The notes: generated from the sequence alone by a model not told the origin. Shown: positions 7,324 through 16,535, numbered from the stretch's first letter. The stretch: 64,000 nucleotides of DNA from Bdellovibrio bacteriovorus str. Tiberius (GCF_000317895.1 NC_019567.1:1798001-1862000); one strand, 5' to 3'. Program-made: numbers and translations.

Positions 7324-8070
7324 ATGGTTCCCTTTATCGTTCCGGCCAAAGAAAAAGTACTGCTGAAGATCGGAGAAGCCCCTAAGCTTCCCGAAGCGCC
7401 TTCGCAGTTTGATATCTTTGTCTGGAACGTTTACAAGGGGCAAAAGGCTCATTTGTTTGAACAGGATTTCAAGCGCCTGGGTGAAAACAAGGACTTTATC
7501 TTCCTGCAGGAAGCCTTGCTGGATCAACGCATGCCCGCGATGTGGAGATCCGATTTTTCAGCCTACGAATGGCACCTGGCTCAGAGCTTTCATTATAAGA
7601 AAGACCTTTCCAGCACCGGGGTGGCGATTGGCTCAAGACTGACGCCTCAGTCAGTTGATTTTATTCGCGCCAAAACCCGCGAGCTGTTCTGGCTGACGCC
7701 GAAATTAACTTTATTCAGTGAATACAGCTTCGGAGACAAGAAGGCTCTGTTTGTGTGCACGCATGTGCTGAACTTTGTGACCTTGAAAGCGTTCACATCC
7801 TCACTTTATGAAATCGCTGAAAAGATCTCGCGCTTTGACGGGCCGGTGGTATTGGCAGGGGACTTCAACACCTGGAACTTTAAGCGTTATATGATCATGA
7901 AATCCATCTTCCGTGATCTGGGTCTTGAGCATTTGGATTTAGAAGACGATGGTCGTATTCTAAAGCTCGATCATGTCTTTGTGCGAGGCTTTGATGTGGT
8001 GAAAGCCAAAGTCCACCACACCATCGTAAGTTCCGATCATTTCCCTCTGGAAATCACCCTAAAACTCTAA
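7324..8070 (+). CDS. Endonuclease/exonuclease/phosphatase (EEP) family protein
   Basis: Product of 248 residues carrying the EEP superfamily signatures in order: a WNVYKG strand (about 37), a FLQEAL glutamate (about 60), a central THVLNF histidine, GDFNTW (about 178) and the C-terminal SSDHFPL (about 240). These form the metal and catalytic centre that hydrolyses phosphodiesters or phosphomonoesters. No signal peptide is evident, so it is probably cytoplasmic. It is likely co-transcribed with the cysteine synthase gene. The substrate (DNA, lipid or small phosphate ester) cannot be told from sequence. Confidence 0.85.
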   Translation: MVPFIVPAKEKVLLKIGEAPKLPEAPSQFDIFVWNVYKGQKAHLFEQDFKRLGENKDFIFLQEALLDQRMPAMWRSDFSAYEWHLAQSFHYKKDLSSTGVAIGSRLTPQSVDFIRAKTRELFWLTPKLTLFSEYSFGDKKALFVCTHVLNFVTLKAFTSSLYEIAEKISRFDGPVVLAGDFNTWNFKRYMIMKSIFRDLGLEHLDLEDDGRILKLDHVFVRGFDVVKAKVHHTIVSSDHFPLEITLKL

Positions 8071-8150
8071 AAAGTTCCTGGTTCTTTTTCGGGTCTACAC
8101 TGCGTTACCTTGTGGGGGCGTATGGGGAGTCTCTCAAAAATTGACTTTTG

Positions 8151-8194
8151 AATATGACCATGATATTATGACCATAAGTTACAAAGAGGTCATA
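8151..8194 (+). promoter_or_regulatory. Operator region of the phd-vapC operon
   Basis: Two copies of TATGACCAT lie close together (about 8152-8160 and 8167-8175). The second also forms an inverted repeat with GGTCATA (8188-8194), which abuts the antitoxin ATG. Phd/YefM antitoxins bind such repeats in their own promoters, so autoregulation is likely. AAAGAGGT inside the right arm doubles as the ribosome-binding site. Confidence 0.55.
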
Positions 8195-8437
8195 ATGGCT
8201 GAAAAATACCCCGCTGGCCAGTTTAAGGCTCAATGTCTGATGCTGATGGATAAAGTTAAAAAATATGGTCAGAGTGTCACCATTACAAAGCACGGCAAGC
8301 CCGTGGCGAAATTGGTTCCTGTTGTTGACGATGCTGAGGGCGTGGAAAGCCCATTCGGTTCAATGTCCGGCACCGGCGAGATCAAAGGCGACATAGTAAA
8401 ATCCACAGGCGAAAAGTGGAGTGCCGATGAAAAGTAA
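8195..8437 (+). CDS. Phd/YefM-family antitoxin
   Basis: Product of 80 residues. The N-terminal half is a typical Phd/YefM DNA-binding fold: AGQFKAQCLMLMDKV, then VTITKHGKPVAKLVPV. The C-terminal half is polar and probably disordered until it wraps the toxin. Start ATG 8195 has AAAGAGGT five bases upstream; the longer frame from 8141 would run through the operator. The stop lies inside the start of the PIN-domain gene, so the two are translationally coupled. Confidence 0.88.
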   Translation: MAEKYPAGQFKAQCLMLMDKVKKYGQSVTITKHGKPVAKLVPVVDDAEGVESPFGSMSGTGEIKGDIVKSTGEKWSADEK

Positions 8438-8852
8438 TGGCTTGCTATTGGATACCCACGCCTGGATTTGGGTGGCGTTGGGGCATGAGCGCATGGCTAA
8501 AAGCAGTGGCCGAAAAACGGTTGAGAAAGCGTTTAAAGAGAAAGCTCTTTTCTTGTCGGCAATTTCATTATGGGAGCTTTCGATGCTAGAGTCCAAAGGG
8601 CGTATTGCCCTGACAGAGCCATGTTTGGATTGGATTCAGACATCCCTGGCGCGGTTACAGATTGAAGTCTTACCGTTGTCGGCAGAGGTGGCGGTAGAGT
8701 CCTCAAGACTTCCCGGGGGCTTTCATGGCGACCCTGCGGATAGAATTATAGTGGCCACGGCCAGAAAAGAGCGCCTGCAGTTGATGACTCAGGATGAGCT
8801 GATCCTGAGCTATGGTAAGCAAGGCCTGATAAAGACGATTACTTGCTATTGA
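8427..8852 (+). CDS. VapC-like PIN-domain toxin
   Basis: Product of about 141 residues. PIN nuclease acidic residues are visible: LLLDTHAWIW at the start, SLWEL (about 50) and GDPADRIIVATA (about 96). VapC toxins are magnesium-dependent RNases that cut tRNA or rRNA; this DTHAWIW subgroup is normally paired with Phd-type antitoxins, as here. ATG 8427 is preferred over GTG 8421 because AAGTGGAG gives proper spacing. Its end overlaps the 3' end of the convergent fibre gene by 14 bases. Confidence 0.88.
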   Translation: MKSNGLLLDTHAWIWVALGHERMAKSSGRKTVEKAFKEKALFLSAISLWELSMLESKGRIALTEPCLDWIQTSLARLQIEVLPLSAEVAVESSRLPGGFHGDPADRIIVATARKERLQLMTQDELILSYGKQGLIKTITCY

Positions 8853-11800
8853 GAACCGCTTTTTCCAGCCTGTCCATGCGGGCCTTTAATTCTGCCAGCT
8901 CTTTGTCTTTCTGGGCCTTGTCCTGCTCCAGAGCCAGAATCCGCTGATCCTTGTCGGTAAGGGAGCCTTTCAGGGCACTGATTTCTTCATACAGAGCCTT
9001 GATGGCCTCTACCAACGGCGACACCAAGTGCGAATAGTTCACAGACTTCATGCCCTGGGAATCGGTCTCTACCAGCTCTGGATAAATTTTTTCAAGTTCC
9101 TGGGCGATAAAGCCCAGTTGAGGGCGTTTGCCGTGCTCTGGATTTTTCCAGTTGTAACTGACACCCTGAATTTGCAAGACCCGCTGTAAAGCCTCGGAAG
9201 AAGACAGCGAGGCTATGTCGCGCTTCAAGCGGATATCTGAAGAATCCGTGATTCCAAATCCGCGCAAAGTTCCATTCACATCCAGTTTGTATCCCGGGGT
9301 TGTGGTTCCAATCCCCACGTTGCCATTGATGGCAAAATGCATGCGCGGGGAATTGTTGGAATAGATCTGCAAAACCCCGTCAGACACCCACTCAAGTCCG
9401 GTGTCCTGATCCCCGATAGCCAAGGCAATACCCGGGGTCACAGATCCCCAGCCCGAGTTGTTATAAACATACAACTTGTCTTTGACGAAGGTGTTTCCTT
9501 CGACATGCAGCTTGGTGTTGGGCGAATTGGTCCCGATACCCGTATTACCCGTGAAGACATTCGTTGAAGCGGTGTCTTCCTGATAAATTCCATATTTCGT
9601 GGTTCCTGCGACCGATCCGATATGCAATCCATAACCCGTATCGATAGTTCCGCCCCCGGTATTGGACACTGTCAGATAGGCCGCTTTGGCCAGGGTGACC
9701 GTGCCGGTAGAGGTGTTCTGCACGTTCGCCTGAAGGCCTGTCGCATTGGACATCGTGGAAGCTGATTTGTGGTGAACGTCATTGACTGAGCCAATAGCAT
9801 TGCCAATGTTCCCGGTTTGCCCGGCAGAGTCTTCGATTCGATTTACGGCCCCGTAAAGTGCGCCGGTGAAGGACTGCGCCGAACCGACCAGGATTGTATT
9901 CCAAACCGCGTGCAAGTTCTGAGTCACGGTCGCCGTCGGAGCCGGAGACAAAGAGTTACGAACGAGCACAGCCGGCGGTGACGCGGCCGAAGTCGTCACA
10001 TGTAACAGGGAGGACGGGGAGGTCGTACCGATGCCGACATTCCCGACGTTATCGATGCGCATTCTTTCGTTGGAGCCAGCACTGGTGTTGGTTGCAAAGG
10101 TAATGGCGGTGTTGGAGTAAGTGTTGATTTTGAAATTCCAGCTGGAATTCGATTCGATGTAAGTCAGGGCACTTCCGCTGCCTTGGCCCCAAGTGCCGAG
10201 GCTGAGGCTGTTGGTTCCGGCTTTGGCGTTGATGTAAGCGCCCCCGGTGTTGTTTGTATTGTTGATTTGGATGCCTTTGCTGGTGGTGGCAGATGCCTGA
10301 ACTTCCAATGGGAATGTGGGGATGGTTGTGCCAATACCCACTTCCCCTGTACTAAGCACCGTCATCCGCGTCGTACTATTGGTTTCAAGATTCAACGCCT
10401 GAGCATCATTTGTCCCGAGAGTCGCCGCCGCGCCAAAGCTGTTCCCGCCATTGGCAAAAAGGCCCGAAGAAGCGTAACTCGTGCAGCCCATCACTCCCGC
10501 AGCATCAAAGGTCACCAGTTGCCCTACAGCGCACGTAAAGGCGGTCACGGTGGCTCCGGTGCCGTCACTTGCCAGCAGGCGATTGGCGGTCAATGAACTT
10601 GTCCCAGTCCCACCTTTGGAAACGGGCACCACCGGCAATTGAGATGTCGTAAGCGTGCCGCTGATATCTGCAAAGCCCAATAAGGCGTTCACCCAGTCCG
10701 TACCGTTATAGCGCAAAGTTTGGCCTGTTGCATAGGCGGCAGGCGATACCGTCTTGCCTTTGATTTTATCAACGCTGGTCGAGCCGGAAGTCCCACTCAC
10801 ATCACCAGAGAACGTCGAGGCAGTGCCCAGTTTGTTGTTAAACGTGTTCCAGTCTGTCGAGCTTAAATACCCATTGGTTGTCGTGTTGGCCTGACTGATC
10901 GTGATATTCGGTGTGGCGCCACCGCTGGAAGCCAAAGGGGCACTTGCCGTGACACTGGTCACACCGTTAGATCCGGCGCCATCGCCGACCTTCACCCATG
11001 TGCTTCCAGTATCGCGGTAAAGAGAGTTGTCGTCCGTGCCAATATAAAGTCTGCCCGCCGTGGCTGCCGCCGGACGGCTGGCGACGGTCCCGGATTGCAC
11101 ACTCGGTGTGCCGCCGGCATTTTGGATAGAATCGGTGATGCCATAACCTGTCAATGTCGTGGGCTTGCCCGTTGTGATTTTTGACCAATCCAGAGAAGGC
11201 ACATCAGACGCAGCCAAGGTCGTTCCCGAAGTCACGCGACCTTGCGCATCGGTTGTGATCTTCGTGTAAGTCCCTGCCGTGCCGGTGTTCTTTAATGTCA
11301 CCACACCTGTGGCAGACATCGTGGAATCGCCGCTGATTGAAGACGGGGAATACTGGGTGCCATTGTAAATCAGAATCTGCGCGGAAGTCGGTGCAGTGGC
11401 ACTGACGGCCGTGCCTTTGATTTTATCAACGCTTATTGCTGCAGAAGTCCCGCTGACATCGCCAGCAAACGTCGAAGCCGTGCCCAGTTTGTTGTTAAAG
11501 CTAGTCCAGTCGGTTGAAGTTAAAAGACCTGTTGTGGAACCACTGGCTGTCGGGATGGAAACATTGCCAGCCGCCGTCAAGCGACCTTGCACATCCACGG
11601 TGAAGCTTGGCACCTGAGTGCCGGAACCGTAGGATCCCGCAGTGACCGAAGTGTTCGCCAAAGAAATGGTTCCAGTGGAAGTAATCGGTCCGCCAGAAAG
11701 ACCTGTTCCCGTGGCGATATTTGTAACCGTGCCACCGGCATTGCTGTCGTTGGCCGGGGCCCACTTCGTGCCATCATATTTCAGAATTTGCCCGGAGGTC

Positions 11801-12936
11801 AGGCCGGTGGTGTCCACATTCACACCTTTGATTTTATTGACCGTCACCGCTCCAATGCTGCCGCTGACGTCACCCGCAACAGAAACATTGATCGCCTGAC
11901 ACTGGAATGATCCTGCCACAGAACTCCAGTACGGAGTTTCATAAGCCGCGCAATTTCCACTTCCCACCGCCGCATTAAAGGCCGTGGTCGTGTGATAGCT
12001 TGCTAGACTGGTGGAAAGATTGTTCACATCAGTGATCTCAATAGACGATGGCAACCACTGTGCACCATCGTGTTTAAAGAACTTTCCGTTGCTGGGGGCC
12101 GTGTTTGAAACGGCCACGCCCTGAATTTTTACCACCGATGGACTTGGGTAAGAACCGCCCAGATCTCCGCCCGCAGAACCGGTCGGCGTGCGTGAGTCGG
12201 TAAAGCGCGGATCATTGCCGGCGGCCACAGTGCCAGCCGCAGTGCCCACATTCAAAGTCAGAGCTGGAGTCGAAGTTGAATTCACCACAGTGATATAGGA
12301 ATTGCTGGAAGTCACCTCCGTAACGGTGCCGCCCGAGGCCCCCGTCACCGGAGCACACACCATCGCCGTGCCATTCCAGGAGAGGAATTCGTTGGGAGAA
12401 CAGGTTGGTACGGCAGCTTTCAAAACAAAATCAGCTTCGACTTTGCTTCCCAGTTTTTCTGCTGACAGGGCATAGGCCGAGTAGGGAACTGAGCGGATTT
12501 CATTGGCCGGAGAAATCACCTTCCAGCCTGAGCCGTCATGGAATTGAACCTTCAGCAGGCGCACGTCGCCAGTGCCGGCGGTGTACGTCGCACCACCATA
12601 ACAGTTGTGCTCCAAAGAGTTATTGAAGGAATCCAAAAGAGTGAACAAAGGATCGGTCGGGAAAAGCTTGGTGCCTGATCCGATCGGCACATCAAACACA
12701 CCCTTGGAGTTGACCATACTGACGCCATCACGCTGCTCGCGATAGATCACACAATTGCCGTTGGGGCTGGTGATTTCAAACAGGAAGCTGGTGTTGCCGT
12801 ACTCCAATGGAGTCCCGTCGGCTTTAATAATTCGCCCTTGATAAGTCAGATTTGCAGGCGCAGCGTAGCCCAACTCAGACAGGAAAGTACAGACAGAGAG
12901 GATCAGACCGAGCACCATTAACGTTCGTTTGCTCAT
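8839..12936 (-). CDS. Giant secreted fibre with S74 chaperone, mosaic adhesive trimer (MAT) type
   Basis: Product of 1365 residues with a signal peptide (residues 1-25, ending GYA-AP). Order: a strand-rich N-terminal domain (about 28-160, LTYQGRI... VPYSAYAL); a long Gly/Ser/Thr-rich region with about four repeats of GDVSG...KIKG...L-Y-G-T-W; four GIGTTxP...LxV repeats (about 870-1220); then a peptidase S74 intramolecular chaperone with SDIRLK (Ser1233, Lys1238, the self-cleavage dyad) and GFIAQELEKIYPELV, ending in a coiled coil. This build matches the Bdellovibrio MAT fibres that bind prey surfaces; trimeric assembly followed by chaperone release is known for S74 fibres. Third gene after a sigma factor and membrane protein on the same strand. 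Its ligand is unknown. Confidence 0.85.
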   Translation of the reverse strand: MSKRTLMVLGLILSVCTFLSELGYAAPANLTYQGRIIKADGTPLEYGNTSFLFEITSPNGNCVIYREQRDGVSMVNSKGVFDVPIGSGTKLFPTDPLFTLLDSFNNSLEHNCYGGATYTAGTGDVRLLKVQFHDGSGWKVISPANEIRSVPYSAYALSAEKLGSKVEADFVLKAAVPTCSPNEFLSWNGTAMVCAPVTGASGGTVTEVTSSNSYITVVNSTSTPALTLNVGTAAGTVAAGNDPRFTDSRTPTGSAGGDLGGSYPSPSVVKIQGVAVSNTAPSNGKFFKHDGAQWLPSSIEITDVNNLSTSLASYHTTTAFNAAVGSGNCAAYETPYWSSVAGSFQCQAINVSVAGDVSGSIGAVTVNKIKGVNVDTTGLTSGQILKYDGTKWAPANDSNAGGTVTNIATGTGLSGGPITSTGTISLANTSVTAGSYGSGTQVPSFTVDVQGRLTAAGNVSIPTASGSTTGLLTSTDWTSFNNKLGTASTFAGDVSGTSAAISVDKIKGTAVSATAPTSAQILIYNGTQYSPSSISGDSTMSATGVVTLKNTGTAGTYTKITTDAQGRVTSGTTLAASDVPSLDWSKITTGKPTTLTGYGITDSIQNAGGTPSVQSGTVASRPAAATAGRLYIGTDDNSLYRDTGSTWVKVGDGAGSNGVTSVTASAPLASSGGATPNITISQANTTTNGYLSSTDWNTFNNKLGTASTFSGDVSGTSGSTSVDKIKGKTVSPAAYATGQTLRYNGTDWVNALLGFADISGTLTTSQLPVVPVSKGGTGTSSLTANRLLASDGTGATVTAFTCAVGQLVTFDAAGVMGCTSYASSGLFANGGNSFGAAATLGTNDAQALNLETNSTTRMTVLSTGEVGIGTTIPTFPLEVQASATTSKGIQINNTNNTGGAYINAKAGTNSLSLGTWGQGSGSALTYIESNSSWNFKINTYSNTAITFATNTSAGSNERMRIDNVGNVGIGTTSPSSLLHVTTSAASPPAVLVRNSLSPAPTATVTQNLHAVWNTILVGSAQSFTGALYGAVNRIEDSAGQTGNIGNAIGSVNDVHHKSASTMSNATGLQANVQNTSTGTVTLAKAAYLTVSNTGGGTIDTGYGLHIGSVAGTTKYGIYQEDTASTNVFTGNTGIGTNSPNTKLHVEGNTFVKDKLYVYNNSGWGSVTPGIALAIGDQDTGLEWVSDGVLQIYSNNSPRMHFAINGNVGIGTTTPGYKLDVNGTLRGFGITDSSDIRLKRDIASLSSSEALQRVLQIQGVSYNWKNPEHGKRPQLGFIAQELEKIYPELVETDSQGMKSVNYSHLVSPLVEAIKALYEEISALKGSLTDKDQRILALEQDKAQKDKELAELKARMDRLEKAVLNSK

Positions 12937-13039
12937 GTCCTTCTTATCGGCTTTTTAACCGGAAGTTTTTAATGATTTCATAATTTTAAGAATGATGCTC
13001 GACTATGAGACGGTTTTCTCCCCCTGCTGGGGGAGCCAA

Positions 13040-13561
13040 TCAAATACTTTTCAGGAAAGCTCGGAAGCTGCGTTTGCTGATGGTGACCAGTTCAGCACCC
13101 ACGGAAGCACCGAACAACCACAGCACAGCACTTTCCCAGGTGACCTCGTGACTGATGGCCGAAAACACACCCAAAGAAACCAATGCCAAAGAGGCAATGC
13201 TCAAAGCGCGCGAACGCAAAAGCACCAACCACTCTTCACGATTTAAGATTAAGCGAGCCAACAGGAACGTCGCCGCCAGATAGTAGGCGCCACACAAAGA
13301 ATGACAGAACGTCTCACTGAGACCCATAAAGGAATGCATCAGATCATGCCCGGTGTTAAACAGGGTCACACCAAACTGTGAACAAGACGCCAGTGTCAGG
13401 GTGGTCGCCACCGTGTGGGCAATACCCAGTTTGCCAGCCACCTTCCATGGTGAAGGAAGCTCTGTCTGCAAAGTGCTGTTGATTTTATTCAAAACAAAAG
13501 AGGATCCCGCCGGGGAGCCGTCATCAGCAAATGATTCGAAGTCTTTTTTGATATCTGTCAT
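13040..13561 (-). CDS. Multi-pass membrane protein, probable anti-sigma factor
   Basis: Product of 173 residues. A soluble N-terminus of about 45 residues precedes roughly four hydrophobic segments (about 48-68, 85-110, 118-140, 143-160). The segment HTVATTLTLASCSQFGVTLF and the GHDLMH and CHSLCGAYY histidine/cysteine patches are distinctive, but no zinc-binding ZAS anti-sigma motif is seen. Its start overlaps the ECF sigma stop by four bases, the usual arrangement of sigma and anti-sigma genes, which is the main reason for the call. Function otherwise unrecognised. Confidence 0.65.
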   Translation of the reverse strand: MTDIKKDFESFADDGSPAGSSFVLNKINSTLQTELPSPWKVAGKLGIAHTVATTLTLASCSQFGVTLFNTGHDLMHSFMGLSETFCHSLCGAYYLAATFLLARLILNREEWLVLLRSRALSIASLALVSLGVFSAISHEVTWESAVLWLFGASVGAELVTISKRSFRAFLKSI

Positions 13562-14088
13562 TTCGATGCTCCTTTCGGTTTCTGGCCTCTTAAAAATTTC
13601 AGGCTGCGCGAAACAATCTGACGGATGTTGCTTTCAGACTCTTGCAGCAGGGCCGCAATTTCGTTGTACTCCATCTCGTCCAGATAGCGCAGACGCAGGA
13701 CTTCCTGCTCCCGGGGCTTCAGGTCCTTCAACAGGGCGTCGGCCTCGTCCTTCTCTTCGATTATAGGAGCAGACTCGTCAGTTTGTGACAGGGAATCGTC
13801 CCACTCGAGGAAATCTTTGATTTCGCGATTTCTATAGTCTTTTAGCTCACTTCGGGTGATGACATAGATCCAGGCCAGGGCCGAGTGTTTGGGGTCGTAA
13901 AGGTGTTTCTTACGGTAAATCTGCAAAAACACGATCTGCAGCAGGTCCTCAGCGCGTTCCTGAGACAGGCGTCTTTTTAAGGCATAGCTCAGGACCCGGC
14001 CGGAATGTCTTAGATAGAGGATATCCAGGGCTTTTCGTTCGCCCTCAGAAAGTTTTATTAATAGATCCTCGTCGCTTAAGTCATTCAT
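13558..14088 (-). CDS. ECF-type RNA polymerase sigma factor
   Basis: Product of 176 residues. Region 2 at about 10-80 (RAEDLLQIVFLQIYRK, then ALAWIYVITRSELKDY, the core- and -10-binding helices) and region 4 at about 112-165 (LKPREQEVLRLRYLDEMEYN, EIAALL, then the recognition helix SNIRQIVSRSLKFLR). No region 1 or 3, as in extracytoplasmic-function sigmas. ATG 14088 is preferred: CAGGGAA lies just upstream and the longer N-terminus (to 14130) does not resemble the family. It overlaps the membrane protein gene and is followed by the fibre gene, its most likely target. Confidence 0.9.
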   Translation of the reverse strand: MNDLSDEDLLIKLSEGERKALDILYLRHSGRVLSYALKRRLSQERAEDLLQIVFLQIYRKKHLYDPKHSALAWIYVITRSELKDYRNREIKDFLEWDDSLSQTDESAPIIEEKDEADALLKDLKPREQEVLRLRYLDEMEYNEIAALLQESESNIRQIVSRSLKFLRGQKPKGASK

Positions 14089-14154
14089 GTTCCCTGAAGG
14101 TACGCTGAGCTTTTTAGGAAAGCAACGCATCGTTAAAAGGGCGGCGGAGGTGAT

Positions 14155-14177
14155 TTATGCCCAATCGTTGGGCATAA
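14155..14177. promoter_or_regulatory. Perfect palindrome between divergent sigma and pyrophosphatase genes
   Basis: TTATGCCCAA-TCG-TTGGGCATAA has ten-base arms. It sits 67 bp upstream of the sigma gene start and 112 bp upstream of hppA, with no T-run after it, so it looks like a regulator-binding site rather than a terminator. Which gene it controls is unknown. Confidence 0.6.
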
Positions 14178-14214
14178 TGCGGTGCAAATTCATATGCTAC
14201 GGCCCCCTCCCAGA

Positions 14215-14244
14215 TTGACTCGGTGTAATGAGACGCGGTAACTC
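14215..14244 (+). promoter_or_regulatory. Possible hppA promoter
   Basis: TTGACT (14215-14220) and TAACTC (14239-14244) separated by 18 bp, about 45 bp before the start codon. The -10 match is weak. Confidence 0.35.
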
Positions 14245-14288
14245 TAAGCCTTCGTAATTAAAACGAGAAATCATAAACGGAGTGCAAC

Positions 14289-16355
14289 ATGTTTAGTGAA
14301 TCTTTGCTGATCTCTCCTGCAATTGCAGGGGTCGTTGGTTTGATCGTTGCTTTGGCTCTGTACCTTCGCGTGAAGGCACAACCAGCGGGCAATGAGACAA
14401 TGAATCGTATCGCGTCCTACGTGCGCGAAGGTTCTATGGCGTTCCTTGTGCGTGAGTACAAGGTACTTTTCGTCTACGCAATCGTCGTAGGCTTGGCTCT
14501 TTGGTTCGCCTTGGGCGGTATCGCAGCAGGATCCTTCATCCTGGGTGCTTTCCTGTCTTTGCTTGCGGGCTTCTTCGGTATGAAGGCGGCAACTTATGCC
14601 AACGTTCGTACCTCTCAAGCCGCAGCTGGCGGTTCTAAAGCGGCGGCTTTGCTGGTTGCTTTGGACGGCGGCGCTGTAATGGGTCTTTCCGTTGCAGGTC
14701 TTGGTTTGATCGGTCTTGGTGGTTTGTATGTTTGCTTCCAGGGTGATGCTCACCTTGGCACAATCCTTCACTCGTTCGCCGTGGGCGCTTCTTCTATCGC
14801 TCTATTCGCGCGTATCGGTGGTGGTATCTACACTAAAGCGGCAGACGTTGGTGCTGACATCGCTGGTAAAGTTGTAGAAAACATCCCTGAAGACGACCCT
14901 CGTAATCCTGGTGTTATTGCCGATAACGTTGGTGACAACGTCGGTGACGTTGCTGGTATGGGCGCAGACATCTATGAGTCCATGGTTGCTGCGATCGTAT
15001 CTGCTATGGCGATTGCTTTGACAATCCCTGCAGAAGGTCTGTCTGCTTTGATGACGGGTGCGGATGCTGAAACTGTGCGTATTGCCGGTGTTGCATTGCC
15101 AATCTTGTTGTCCACTTTGGGTCTGGTTATTTCTATCATCGTGATCTTTGCTGCTCGCGCGTTCAAAAACGGCAAGCCTGCAACTGTATTGCGTAATGCT
15201 TTGATCTTCCCTCCAATTCTTTTGACTATCGCTGCTTACATCATCCTTCCGATGTTCGGTATCAATCAGAGCGTGACTGTGGCATTGGCTGCGGGTGCGT
15301 TCGGTGGTGCTTTGATCGGCCTGATCACTGAGTACTACACAGCGGCTCGTCCAATCCGTCTGGTTGCTGAAGCAGCTTTGACTGGTGCGGGTACTGGTGT
15401 GATCCGTGGTTTGGCAGTGGGTATGGAATCCACAGCGATTCCAATGATCATCGTGGTTATTGCGGCTTACGTTGCTGACCAGGCTTTGGGTCTGTACGGT
15501 ATCGCAATGGCGGCAGTGGGTATGTTGGCTGGTACTGCAGTTGTAATGACTGTGGATGCTTACGGTCCAATCGCTGACAACGCGGGTGGTATCTCTGAAA
15601 TGTCGGGCTTGGGCAAAGAAGTTCGTGCGATCACTGACGAATTGGATGCTGTTGGTAATACAACTGCAGCTATCGGTAAAGGTTTCGCGATCGGTTCTGC
15701 GATCCTGACAGTTGTGGCGCTATTCTCTGCATTCAACATGGAAGTAAACCACGTTCGTGAGGGCGCGGGTCTTGCTAAAATGTCTTTGGATCTGACTTCT
15801 TCCGGCGTTCTGATCGGTATCTTGTTGGGCTCTATCCTGCCATTCCTGGTTGGTGCGACAACAATGACTGCGGTTGGTAAAGCGGCTCAGAAAATCGTTC
15901 AAGAGATCGCTCGTCAGTTCAAAGAAATCCCAGGTCTTCGTGAAGGTAAAGCGGAACCACAACCGGCTAAGATCGTGGACATTGCAACTCAGGCTGCATT
16001 GTTCGAAATGATCCTGCCAGGTATGATCGCGATCCTTGCTCCAGTGGCAGTTGGTTTCTTGTTGGGGCCTCAGGCTTTGGCAGGTCTTCTTGCTGGTGGT
16101 TTGGCTGTCGGTGCAACTATGTCCCTGTTCATGGCGAACGCGGGTGGTGCATGGGATAACGCTAAGAAATACATCGAAAAAGGCGGCCTTCCAGGTCATC
16201 CAAAAGGTTCCGATGCCCACAAAGCAGCGGTTGTTGGTGACACTGTCGGTGACCCGTTCAAAGACACTTCCGGTCCAGGTGTTGCGATTTTGATCAAAGT
16301 TATGTCCGTCGTATCTTTGTTGATCGCTCAACTGATCGCCACTATCGGCGGCTAA
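14289..16355 (+). CDS. hppA: Membrane-bound proton/sodium-translocating pyrophosphatase
   Basis: Product of 688 residues with about 16 membrane segments. It hydrolyses pyrophosphate and pumps H+ (or Na+) across the inner membrane. Catalytic motifs are intact: [10 protein letters not shown] (about 196-205), the [16 protein letters not shown] cluster (about 212-227) and the C-terminal [23 protein letters not shown] places Ala at residue 460, equivalent to the residue that is Ala in K+-dependent and Lys in K+-independent enzymes; this one is therefore predicted to need K+, and K+-dependent members include both Na+ and H+ pumps. Codon use is strongly biased, suggesting high expression. Single gene with its own terminator. 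Confidence 0.96.
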   Translation: MFSESLLISPAIAGVVGLIVALALYLRVKAQPAGNETMNRIASYVREGSMAFLVREYKVLFVYAIVVGLALWFALGGIAAGSFILGAFLSLLAGFFGMKAATYANVRTSQAAAGGSKAAALLVALDGGAVMGLSVAGLGLIGLGGLYVCFQGDAHLGTILHSFAVGASSIALFARIGGGIYTKAADVGADIAGKVVENIPEDDPRNPGVIADNVGDNVGDVAGMGADIYESMVAAIVSAMAIALTIPAEGLSALMTGADAETVRIAGVALPILLSTLGLVISIIVIFAARAFKNGKPATVLRNALIFPPILLTIAAYIILPMFGINQSVTVALAAGAFGGALIGLITEYYTAARPIRLVAEAALTGAGTGVIRGLAVGMESTAIPMIIVVIAAYVADQALGLYGIAMAAVGMLAGTAVVMTVDAYGPIADNAGGISEMSGLGKEVRAITDELDAVGNTTAAIGKGFAIGSAILTVVALFSAFNMEVNHVREGAGLAKMSLDLTSSGVLIGILLGSILPFLVGATTMTAVGKAAQKIVQEIARQFKEIPGLREGKAEPQPAKIVDIATQAALFEMILPGMIAILAPVAVGFLLGPQALAGLLAGGLAVGATMSLFMANAGGAWDNAKKYIEKGGLPGHPKGSDAHKAAVVGDTVGDPFKDTSGPGVAILIKVMSVVSLLIAQLIATIGG

Positions 16356-16425
16356 TCGGCCCCGGCCGAGGAGGCTGAAAGCGCCAACGGCGCTGTAAGC
16401 TGGACTTCATTCGAAGTTAAAATTC

Positions 16426-16464
16426 AAACCCCGCAAGCTAACACTTGTGGGGTTTTCTTTTTTT
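16426..16464 (+). terminator. Rho-independent terminator after hppA
   Basis: AAACCCCGCAAG, loop, CTTGTGGGGTTTT, then a T-rich run. A small extra hairpin, AGCGCC-AAC-GGCGCT (16380-16394), precedes it. Confidence 0.85.
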
Positions 16465-16535
16465 GTCCACAGGACCTCGGACCATTCTGATATCAAACTT
16501 GTGACAAGCCTGCTTTGTAAACCGTATAAACAAGT

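Noticed and set aside
13018-13035. CTCCCCC/GGGGGAG hairpin as terminator of the anti-sigma gene
   Set aside because: No T-run follows on the relevant strand, so it may be an attenuator or nothing; it does not clearly separate the sigma operon from the fibre gene.
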